Shown here one piece after another: positions 1-5,722 of a stretch of 22,987 bases of DNA. Within the stretch, counting starts at the first letter, position 1. Each line of letters starts with the position of its first letter. The stretch comes from BM714 sp964484935 (lineage in GTDB: Bacteria > Bacillota > Clostridia > Peptostreptococcales > BM714), in NCBI GenBank assembly GCA_964484935.1, contig CAZAFW010000026.1, positions 1 through 22,987 on the forward strand, given 5' to 3'. The notes beneath the pieces were generated by a model that worked only from the letters and a program-made list of their open reading frames with translations, had not been told where the DNA came from and searched no databases. The translations under genes and the position numbers were made by a program.

Positions 1-265
1 ATTTCATTCCGGAATGATTCATGGCAATCCCGTCGCAAATTCCTATTGCCGGAAACTCCATTGGTGTTCCGCCTGCGGCATAAACACCTTTTTTGGCGGC
101 TTCCGCAATCTCGTCCAAATGGAAATGGCCCGGTATAATCTCATTTTGCGCATTGACGATTGCAATCAACGGCCTTTCCAATTCTTCTTTTGTGTAACCC
201 ATTGCATACATAAGGGAACGGTGCGGCGCTCTTGCATCGCCTTTTTTCACTTCATCGCTTCGCAT
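1..265 (-). CDS. ilvD: Dihydroxy-acid dehydratase, N-terminal part (runs off left edge)
   Basis: Converts 2,3-dihydroxy-3-methylbutanoate (or the isoleucine analogue) to the 2-keto acid in branched-chain amino acid synthesis; its valine-branch product ketoisovalerate is also the substrate of PanB encoded nearby. Only 88 residues are in the window. They open with MRSDEVKKGDARAPHRSL and continue with NEIIPGHFHLDEI, AGGTPMEFP and ICDGIAMNHSGM, the classic IlvD N-terminal blocks. The NEIIPGH segment lacks the Cys seen there in plant-type [2Fe-2S] enzymes, so an oxygen-sensitive [4Fe-4S] type is likely (inference). The start is the ATG whose first base is at 265, with AGGAGG at 274-279, 8 nt away. 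It is transcribed away from the pan operon terminator, with its own promoter. No T-box-like leader fits in the short 5' region. Confidence 0.95.
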   Translation of the reverse strand, partial: MRSDEVKKGDARAPHRSLMYAMGYTKEELERPLIAIVNAQNEIIPGHFHLDEIAEAAKKGVYAAGGTPMEFPAIGICDGIAMNHSGMK

Positions 266-355
266 GATCCAAACCTCCTGTTTTCTATTGTCTTGACGGC
301 TTCTTGATTTGGCACTTAAATAATTTAATTCATTTTTAAAAAAATAGATTACTGT

Positions 356-364
356 ATTATACCA
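356..364 (-). promoter_or_regulatory. Extended -10 element for ilvD
   Basis: On the minus strand the sequence reads TGGTATAAT, a perfect -10 box with the TGn extension. It lies about 90 nt upstream of the ilvD start and directly downstream of the pan operon terminator. No good -35 hexamer is visible, because the spacer region is the terminator's T-tract. The predicted transcript leader is about 84 nt. Confidence 0.55.
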
Positions 365-378
365 CAAAACAAAAAAAA

Positions 379-410
379 TGCACCCCGACAGGTGCATTTT
401 TTTGTTTATA
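379..410 (-). terminator. Rho-independent terminator of the pan operon
   Basis: A 7-bp stem (379-385 with 391-397, ATGCACC/GGTGCAT) with a 5-nt loop is flanked by A-rich and T-rich runs on the two sides, so it could work in both directions. It lies 7-20 nt after the panD stop on the minus strand and is the natural end of the pan operon. Confidence 0.85.
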
Positions 411-416
411 TTTAAA

Positions 417-800
417 TTATTTGCTGTCCCCGTGTGTTTCGCTGCCGGCGATTTCCGAAATCTTATTTTCACTGTCTACAAATACTATCTTTGGCACAAG
501 TCCCTTCGCCTCTTCTTCATCGATCCAGCAATAGGAAATTATTATGACTTCGTCTCCGGGCTGAACCCTTCTTGCCGCCGCACCGTTGAGGCAAATGACC
601 CCGCTGCCGCGTTCTCCCTCAATGATGTAGGTTTCTATTCGTTCGCCGTTGAAGTTGTTGACGATTTGCACCCTCTCGCCCTCGATCATGCCCGCCGCAT
701 CCATCAAATCCCTGTCTATGGTTATGCTTCCAACATAATTGAGATTGGCTTCTGTGACCCTTGCCTTGTGGATTTTGCCCTTGTACATGTTGAGCATCAT
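417..800 (-). CDS. panD: Aspartate 1-decarboxylase proenzyme
   Basis: Makes beta-alanine from L-aspartate for pantothenate synthesis. This is a pyruvoyl enzyme that self-cleaves between Gly24 and Ser25. With the ATG at 800 the protein is 127 residues, and its YVGS motif puts the processing serine at residue 25, the same number as in the E. coli enzyme (126 residues). That and a GGAGG at 810-814 support this start over the second ATG at 797 and over a longer in-frame ORF that runs back into panC. Other family blocks are GKIHKARVTEANL near the N-terminus, DAAGMIEGERV, ERGSGVICLNGAAAR and GDEVIIISY. It begins 1 nt after the panC stop, so the two are probably translationally coupled. It is the last gene of the operon. 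Confidence 0.96.
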   Translation of the reverse strand: MMLNMYKGKIHKARVTEANLNYVGSITIDRDLMDAAGMIEGERVQIVNNFNGERIETYIIEGERGSGVICLNGAAARRVQPGDEVIIISYCWIDEEEAKGLVPKIVFVDSENKISEIAGSETHGDSK

Positions 801-801
801 A

Positions 802-1653
802 TCATTCAACCTCCAATCGAATGTTGTCGATGAGCCTTGCCTTCCCGAAACGGACCGCCAATGCCACAAGCACTCTGCCCTTAAGCTTTTCAATCGGCTT
901 TATGTTTTCCGCATCGACAACTTCCACATAGTCTATCTCCGACAAAGGCTCTTGCCTTATCATTTTTTCAACCATCGCTTTGATTTCATTCCCGTTTCTT
1001 TCACCTGATGAAATACTTTCGGCGGCGGCCCTCAGAGACCTGTTCAATACAAGCGCCGCTTTTCTTTCAGCTTCGGAAAGATAGATGTTTCTGGAACTTT
1101 TTGCAAGACCGTCCGCCTCTCTCACAATGGGACAAACGACAATTTCAACATCAAAATTCAAATCCCGTACCATGCGTTTTATTACTGCAACCTGCTGAGC
1201 GTCCTTTTGTCCGAAATAGGCTCTGTCGGGATCGACTATATTGAAAAGCTTGCTTACGACAGATGTGACGCCCCTGAAATGTGTGGGCCTTGATTTTCCG
1301 CAAAGGCCTTTTGTCAAGTCTCCCGACACCTCCACATAAGTGCCATAGTCCTCGAAATACATTTCTTCAGCTTCAGGAGCAAACAATATGTCAGCGCCCT
1401 CTGCCGCGCATAAATCCGCATCCTTTTTCAAATCCCTGGGATAACTTTCGAGGTCCTCCCCAGGACCAAATTGTGTCGGGTTTACGAATAGGCTTACGAC
1501 GACCAAATCGTTTTTCTCTCTGGCCCTTTTTATCAAAGAAAGGTGTCCTTGATGCAAAAATCCCATAGTAGGAACAAGTCCCACGCTTTTGCCTTTTTTA
1601 TACGCTTCTTTCAAACGGCTGCGAAGCTCATCTATCTTTTTTACTGTATCCAT
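802..1653 (-). CDS. panC: Pantothenate synthetase (pantoate--beta-alanine ligase)
   Basis: ATP-dependent condensation of pantoate with beta-alanine, the last step of pantothenate synthesis, in the cytoplasm. The 283-residue length is typical. Visible signatures are PTMGFLHQGHLSLI near residue 28, which holds the nucleotidyltransferase HxGH (His34, His37), then VNPTQFGPGEDLESYPR (about 57-73), the THFRGVTSVVSKLFNIV block, YFGQKDAQQ, and SSRNIYL near residue 185 (KSSRN where many homologues have MSSRN). It sits 11 nt after panB with a ribosome site (GGAGG) in the gap, and just upstream of panD. Confidence 0.97.
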   Translation of the reverse strand: MDTVKKIDELRSRLKEAYKKGKSVGLVPTMGFLHQGHLSLIKRAREKNDLVVVSLFVNPTQFGPGEDLESYPRDLKKDADLCAAEGADILFAPEAEEMYFEDYGTYVEVSGDLTKGLCGKSRPTHFRGVTSVVSKLFNIVDPDRAYFGQKDAQQVAVIKRMVRDLNFDVEIVVCPIVREADGLAKSSRNIYLSEAERKAALVLNRSLRAAAESISSGERNGNEIKAMVEKMIRQEPLSEIDYVEVVDAENIKPIEKLKGRVLVALAVRFGKARLIDNIRLEVE

Positions 1654-1664
1654 TGAAAGCCTCC

Positions 1665-2498
1665 TTAATAAAGCTTTTCCAATATTGAAGCGTCTATCTT
1701 GAATGTATGCTTCTTCTCAGGAAATGCGCCGCTCCTTGTTTCATCGCCATAAGAAGCTACGGCTTCTTTTATTGACAAACCAACCTGTGCGTACTGCTTT
1801 GCGAATTTAGGAACAAAATCGCTGTACATTCCAAGCATGTCCTGCGTGACCAGAACCTGTCCGTCGCAATCCGCGCCCGCTCCGATGCCAATGGTTGGAA
1901 TTGTCAATTTTCCAGAAATTATCTTTGCCAATTCAGCCGGCACGCATTCAAGGACTATTGCAAACACCCCTATTTCTTCCAAAAGCAGCGCGTCTTCTAT
2001 GATTTTTTTGGCTGCATCCTCGGACTTGCCTTGGACCTTGAACCCTCCAAACATGTTGACCGATTGAGGCGTCAGCCCCAAATGGCCCACTACAGGAATC
2101 TGCGCTCCTATGACAGCGCGAATTTTGTCCGCTATCTCGCTTCCGCCTTCAAGCTTCACAGATTGAGCCAAACCTTCTTTTATCAGTCTTCCGGCATTTC
2201 TTACGGTTTCCTCGATGCTGACATGATAGCTCATGAAAGGCATGTCCCCTATGACCATAGCCCCTTTCACTCCTCTTGCAACAGCACGGCAGTGATGGAT
2301 CATGTCCTCCATCGTGACTTGCAGCGTGTCCTCGTATCCAAGCACAACCATACCGAGAGAATCCCCCACCAGAAGGCTGTCCACACCCGATTCGTCCAGC
2401 AGTTTCGCCATTGAGTAATCATAAGCCGTTAGCATTGAAATCTTTCTTCCATTCTTTTTTGATTCGATAAAATCATTGACCGTAAACCTTTTAGCCAT
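1665..2498 (-). CDS. panB: 3-methyl-2-oxobutanoate hydroxymethyltransferase (ketopantoate hydroxymethyltransferase)
   Basis: Transfers a hydroxymethyl group from methylene-tetrahydrofolate to ketoisovalerate to give ketopantoate. The 277 residues form a TIM-barrel enzyme of normal length. Expected Mg ligands are visible: Asp46 in VGDSLG, Asp85 in GDMPF and Glu117 in KLEGG. The catalytic Glu184 is in VLECVP, and GIGAG is at 204-208 followed by DGQVLV. The start overlaps the end of the PanG-like gene by 8 nt, so the two are translationally coupled. PanB, the reductase, PanC and PanD together give a complete route from ketoisovalerate and aspartate to pantothenate. Confidence 0.97.
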   Translation of the reverse strand: MAKRFTVNDFIESKKNGRKISMLTAYDYSMAKLLDESGVDSLLVGDSLGMVVLGYEDTLQVTMEDMIHHCRAVARGVKGAMVIGDMPFMSYHVSIEETVRNAGRLIKEGLAQSVKLEGGSEIADKIRAVIGAQIPVVGHLGLTPQSVNMFGGFKVQGKSEDAAKKIIEDALLLEEIGVFAIVLECVPAELAKIISGKLTIPTIGIGAGADCDGQVLVTQDMLGMYSDFVPKFAKQYAQVGLSIKEAVASYGDETRSGAFPEKKHTFKIDASILEKLY

Positions 2499-3369
2499 TC
2501 AGCTCACCCCTGTTCAGTATTTTTTTCATTTCTTCTATTTTCTCCTCCGGTTGGAGGCCGTAACGGCTTACATAATCAACCGTCTGCAACCCCATTAACC
2601 GGTAAAAATCTTCTTTTTCTTTAGCCGATTTGTCGAATGCTTCCATGTGCAACCTTATGACCCCCGCATCGCCTCTGGAAATGGGCCCCGTAAGTGTCTT
2701 TTCAGGTCCCCCGTCTTCGGCATTTTGAACCGTGCCCTTGGAAAGCGGCAGCAGGGCTTTAGCGGCATCCTGCCTTGAAAGCCCCATGTCCAGATACAAG
2801 GAAAAGGCATAATCCAAAAGAACTGTAACGTAGTTCGATGCCACACATGCCGCGGCATGATAGAGAGCTTTTTTATCTGTTTCTATTTCAAAAAATGAAC
2901 AACCCGTGTCTTTTAGCATCCGCTTTACCGTCTGCATTTTTTCGCCGTCGCCTTCCACGGAAAAGACAGCGTCTCCCACTCTCTTCCACGCCTTTACGGG
3001 TTCTGCAAACGACAGGAGGGGATGCAGGGAATATGTGTGGCAGCCTCTCTTTTTTAGGACCTCAAGCTCTCCCGACGACAAGGCCCCACTCATATGTACA
3101 ACAATTTTTCCATCCAATGCAGCATCCGCATCGGACATTTTTTTTGCAGTCAAGGGAATCTGGTCGTCATTCACAGTAAGAAAAATCATGTCTGAAGCTT
3201 CCGCCAATTCTTCCATGCTGCCGTACCAGGATGTTCCGGCAAAAGAAGCCGCTTCTATAGCTGAAGACTGCGTTCTGCTAAAGTATCCGCAAACATCATA
3301 TCCACGGCTTTTCAAAAACTTTCCATAAGCTTTTCCTACTCTTCCTCCGCCTACAAATCCTATTCTCAT
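2491..3369 (-). CDS. panG: PanG-like Rossmann/DUF2520 protein, probable ketopantoate reductase
   Basis: First gene of the pan operon, 292 residues. The N-terminus has a clear NAD(P)-binding fingerprint GFVGGGRVGKAYG (residues 4-16), followed by VVHMSGALSSGELEVL and SLHPLLSF, which are hallmarks of the Rossmann-like/DUF2520 family. The C-terminal half is helical with AACVASNYVTVLLDYA and GPISRGD. It is not PanE or IlvC by sequence. PanG, described in Francisella and reported by homology in some Firmicutes, is an alternative ketopantoate reductase; from memory it belongs to this superfamily. The operon otherwise lacks that step, so ketopantoate to pantoate reduction is the best functional inference. 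The ATG at 3369 has AAAGGGGGATCC as a plausible ribosome site. Confidence 0.8.
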   Translation of the reverse strand: MRIGFVGGGRVGKAYGKFLKSRGYDVCGYFSRTQSSAIEAASFAGTSWYGSMEELAEASDMIFLTVNDDQIPLTAKKMSDADAALDGKIVVHMSGALSSGELEVLKKRGCHTYSLHPLLSFAEPVKAWKRVGDAVFSVEGDGEKMQTVKRMLKDTGCSFFEIETDKKALYHAAACVASNYVTVLLDYAFSLYLDMGLSRQDAAKALLPLSKGTVQNAEDGGPEKTLTGPISRGDAGVIRLHMEAFDKSAKEKEDFYRLMGLQTVDYVSRYGLQPEEKIEEMKKILNRGELNG

Positions 3370-3393
3370 TTCAGGATCCCCCTTTCACAACAA

Positions 3394-3421
3394 ATGCCCG
3401 CCGTTTATAACCGGCGGGCAT
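3394..3421 (-). promoter_or_regulatory. GC-rich hairpin just upstream of the panG ribosome binding site
   Basis: A perfect 10-bp inverted repeat (3394-3403 with 3412-3421, ATGCCCGCCG/CGGCGGGCAT) with an 8-nt loop lies 5 nt upstream of the purine-rich ribosome site. On the minus strand it is followed by TTTGTTGTG, a poor U-tract. It could be a second attenuator, a transcript-stabilising stem or a translation-control element in the pan leader. Confidence 0.6.
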
Positions 3422-3424
3422 ACA

Positions 3425-3469
3425 AAAACAAAACAATAAAAGCCTTCCTAAGCGGTTGCATAGAAAGGC
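3425..3469 (-). terminator. Intrinsic terminator inside the pan operon leader (candidate attenuator)
   Basis: Nine base pairs (3461-3469 with 3442-3450, one G-U) enclose a 10-nt loop and are followed on the minus strand by TTTTATTGTTTTGTTTTTG. This is a good rho-independent terminator. It lies downstream of a strong promoter and about 55 nt upstream of the panG start, so it would abort pan transcription unless bypassed. The alternative reading is that it ends mscS read-through transcripts. Confidence 0.75.
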
Positions 3470-3593
3470 GAATTTATCAAAATAATCTTGTCACCTCTGT
3501 CTCGGTCCATTGGCTCAGAGCAGAATTTCATTTCTTATTAAATTGTAAAAACAAACTTTACAGTGCGGCTCAAAATAGATACCGCCTATGGTA

Positions 3594-3622
3594 ATTCTAA
3601 CACAAAATATTGAAAGTATCAA
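3594..3622 (-). promoter_or_regulatory. Promoter of the pan operon
   Basis: On the minus strand TTGATA (3617-3622) and TAGAAT (3594-3599) are separated by exactly 17 nt; each hexamer differs from the sigma-A consensus at one position. It lies between the mscS stop and the pan leader. A 12-bp perfect palindrome AAGCTATAGCTT (3621-3632) overlaps the -35 edge and could be an operator. Confidence 0.75.
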
Positions 3623-3630
3623 GCTATAGC

Positions 3631-4440
3631 TTATTGACCAAGCATGGTCACATCCATATGCGGATATGGTATTTCTATTCCGTTTTTGTCGAACTCTTCC
3701 TTGACCATCTCCTGCATATCGTAAAAAACAGTCCAATAGTCTTCCTTTTCAACCCACGGTCTCACAACAAAATCCACGGAACTGTCCCCATGAGATATGA
3801 CCCTTATAAAAGGCTCCGGTTCCTTCAATACAAGTTCGTGGTTTTCGCAAATTTGATTAATGACCTCTTTAACTTTTGTTATGTCCGAATCGTAGGAAAC
3901 TCCGAATTTCAAGTCCACCCTTCTGATTTCCTCCGTTGAATAATTTATCACGCTGTTGTTGGAAAGATTTCCATTTGGAATTACTATCCTTTTATTGTCA
4001 GGAGTCAAAAGTACGGTATATAGTATCTGTATGGCTTGAACCGTTCCTCCAAATCCTCCAGCCTCGATATAATCTCCAATGTTGAAAGGCCTGAAAATTA
4101 GTATCAGCACTCCCCCCGCAAAATTTGACAGACTGCCCTGAAGAGCCAAACCTACAGCAAGTCCTGCGGCTCCCAGAATAGCTATAAAGCTCGTGCTTGG
4201 AACTCCAAGGATTATTACGATAGTTACTAATAGCAATATTTTAAGCGCTATCTTTACAAATGAATTCACAAACTTGACCAGAGTTATATCCGAATCGCTT
4301 TTCTTCAAAATCCTATTTAGTATTTTCATAAGCCATTTGATTGCATAAGCTCCTACAAACCATACGACAAGCGCCCCCAACATTCTTAGCGCGACCGTCG
4401 CCATAAAAGTTTTTATCACCAACCAAGTCTCGTAATTCAT
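3631..4440 (-). CDS. mscS: Small-conductance mechanosensitive channel, MscS family
   Basis: Membrane channel that opens under membrane tension and releases solutes on hypo-osmotic shock. The 269 residues have hydrophobic segments at about 15-37, 58-80 and 83-115. The third is the pore helix with the alternating Gly/Ala pattern GAAGLAVGLALQGSLSNFAGG, and it runs into FRPFNIGDYIEAGG at the start of the cytoplasmic beta domain (VLLTPDNKRIVIPNG). The soluble C-terminal vestibule ends with PYPHMDV. Length and architecture match E. coli MscS (286 residues). The ATG at 4440 has AAGGAGG 7 nt upstream. It starts 43 nt after the membrane-fusion protein gene, so it may be the last gene of that transcription unit. 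Confidence 0.92.
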   Translation of the reverse strand: MNYETWLVIKTFMATVALRMLGALVVWFVGAYAIKWLMKILNRILKKSDSDITLVKFVNSFVKIALKILLLVTIVIILGVPSTSFIAILGAAGLAVGLALQGSLSNFAGGVLILIFRPFNIGDYIEAGGFGGTVQAIQILYTVLLTPDNKRIVIPNGNLSNNSVINYSTEEIRRVDLKFGVSYDSDITKVKEVINQICENHELVLKEPEPFIRVISHGDSSVDFVVRPWVEKEDYWTVFYDMQEMVKEEFDKNGIEIPYPHMDVTMLGQ

Positions 4441-4483
4441 ATATTGCCTCCTTTTTTTGTTTTTCTGCCCCAGTTCTTCGCAT

Positions 4484-5710
4484 TTATTCTTTTTTCAATT
4501 CCAAAACCTTGCTTCCTTCCTCCAATTCATTTCCCGGGGAAAGGACTACAAGCTCACCCTCCGATATTCCGTTTTCTATAGCAAAATAGTCATTGCCCTC
4601 AAAAATGACGCTTACAGGTCTTAAAATCGTCTTTTCCCCGTCAACTACAAACACATGCGGCTTTTCGCCAATTTCAAAGACTGCATTATCCGGAACCCTC
4701 AGCACATCATTCATTTCCCTTGTTATTATCCTTACTTCCACTTCATAACCCAGCCGAATTTTGTCAGAGAGTGTTTCGGAAAGCATCTCCACCTTCACTC
4801 TTTTCTGTTCTATGCCCAATTCTGAAATTTTGCTGAAAGCTTTTGGGGATATTCTCTCGACCATGCCTTCTATTTCTTCGAGCCCTATATCCTCATTCTC
4901 TATTATGACAGTCTGTCCCTTTTCAACATCGCCCACATCGCTTACGAGGACATCCGCCTCAATAAACAATTCTTCAAGGCTTCCAAGCTCGAAAAGCGGC
5001 ATGCCCGGACTTATATACTCGCCTTCCTTTACGTGAAAGAGCGTGACCTGTGTATCCTCTGTAGATGTGATTGTCAATTTGTCGCGGTTATTCTCCAAAA
5101 GGTCTATCTCATAGCCTATTGTCCGGCTTTGCGCTTTTGCGCTATTGTATTGGCTTAGAGCCTGCCCGTAGGTCTGCTGTGCAACTTCATAAGCAGTTTT
5201 CGCCTTCAAATAGTCGTCATTGCTTACTGCTCCCTCTTCAAAAAGTTTCTCCATATTGCCTAAGGTGCGGAAAGCTTCATCCCTTGCCAGGCGAGCCGAT
5301 TCGACATATGCATATGAAGCTGCGGCGTCAGCTCCGCTCATTTGGGCCGTCAAGCTCTTGATTTGAAGCTCTATATCATCTCCCTCAACCGTTGCGAGGA
5401 TGTCTCCCTTTTGTATCGACTCTCCTTCCTTTACATATATATCCTTCAACACTCCGCTTATGTCCGAATAAATGACATGCTCGTTGTCGGATTTCGCATA
5501 AGCAGTCTCTTCGACATATTCAAGCACCTGCCCTTTCTCAACGGAGCTGACCTCCACAGGGATACCTTTGTCTTGAGAGGAAATGTAATAAAACACCCCT
5601 GCGGAAACTATAGCCAAGGCTATTGAAATCGTTGCCCATTTCTTTATTTTCTTCTTTTTTTGATTGTTGCTGTTTCTAAGCAATCCATTGAATTTTTTCG
5701 CTATTTTCAT
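4484..5710 (-). CDS. Efflux system membrane-fusion / periplasmic-adaptor-like protein (HlyD/RND-MFP type)
   Basis: Extracytoplasmic adaptor partner of an ABC exporter, 408 residues. A basic N-terminus (KKKKIKK) precedes one membrane anchor at about 25-44. A lipoyl/barrel-sandwich half follows (about 60-112, with SDISGVLKDIYVKEGESIQKGD), then an alpha-helical hairpin rich in Ala and Gln (about 113-205), the second lipoyl half (VTLFHVKEGEYISPGMPL), and a beta-barrel plus membrane-proximal domain. In Gram-positive bacteria such proteins serve MacAB-like exporters without an outer-membrane channel. It begins 12 nt after the FtsX permease gene, with an AGAGAGG-like ribosome site in the gap, consistent with one operon. 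Confidence 0.9.
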   Translation of the reverse strand: MKIAKKFNGLLRNSNNQKKKKIKKWATISIALAIVSAGVFYYISSQDKGIPVEVSSVEKGQVLEYVEETAYAKSDNEHVIYSDISGVLKDIYVKEGESIQKGDILATVEGDDIELQIKSLTAQMSGADAAASYAYVESARLARDEAFRTLGNMEKLFEEGAVSNDDYLKAKTAYEVAQQTYGQALSQYNSAKAQSRTIGYEIDLLENNRDKLTITSTEDTQVTLFHVKEGEYISPGMPLFELGSLEELFIEADVLVSDVGDVEKGQTVIIENEDIGLEEIEGMVERISPKAFSKISELGIEQKRVKVEMLSETLSDKIRLGYEVEVRIITREMNDVLRVPDNAVFEIGEKPHVFVVDGEKTILRPVSVIFEGNDYFAIENGISEGELVVLSPGNELEEGSKVLELKKE

Positions 5711-5722
5711 AAGGGCCTCTCT

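Larger units (their letters stand above)
3370..3588 (-). promoter_or_regulatory. Structured 5' leader of the pan operon, candidate regulatory RNA
   Basis: Starting about 7 nt after the -10 box, this leader of roughly 220 nt contains successive inverted repeats: GCGG/CCGC (3582-3585 with 3565-3568), TGTAAA/TTTACA (3557-3562 with 3544-3549), and CTCTG/CAGAG (3516-3520 with 3495-3499). The last encloses the conserved-looking loop AGCCAATGGACCGAGA. Then come the terminator at 3425-3469 and the GC-rich hairpin at 3394-3421. No open reading frame with a ribosome site is visible, so a peptide-leader attenuator is unlikely. A candidate RNA class called 'pan' has been described in front of pantothenate genes in Firmicutes; I cannot recall its consensus well enough to claim a match. 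Confidence 0.5.

Noticed and set aside
378..833. Plus-strand 151-codon open frame opposite panD
   Set aside because: It lies fully antisense to panD and the start of panC, has no ribosome site and encodes no recognisable domain; it is a shadow frame.
801..893. Longer panD reading frame starting at 893
   Set aside because: The extra 31 residues lie inside panC in another frame. The ATG at 800 has a ribosome site and gives Ser25 as processing residue, as in known PanD.
3370..3588. T-box, S-box, TPP, FMN or glycine riboswitch in the pan leader
   Set aside because: None of the core motifs of these classes that I can recall is present in the leader, so I did not assign it to any of them.
3515..3736. 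Minus-strand 73-codon frame across the mscS end and pan leader
   Set aside because: It overlaps the mscS C-terminus out of frame and has no ribosome site; the region is better explained as promoter and leader.
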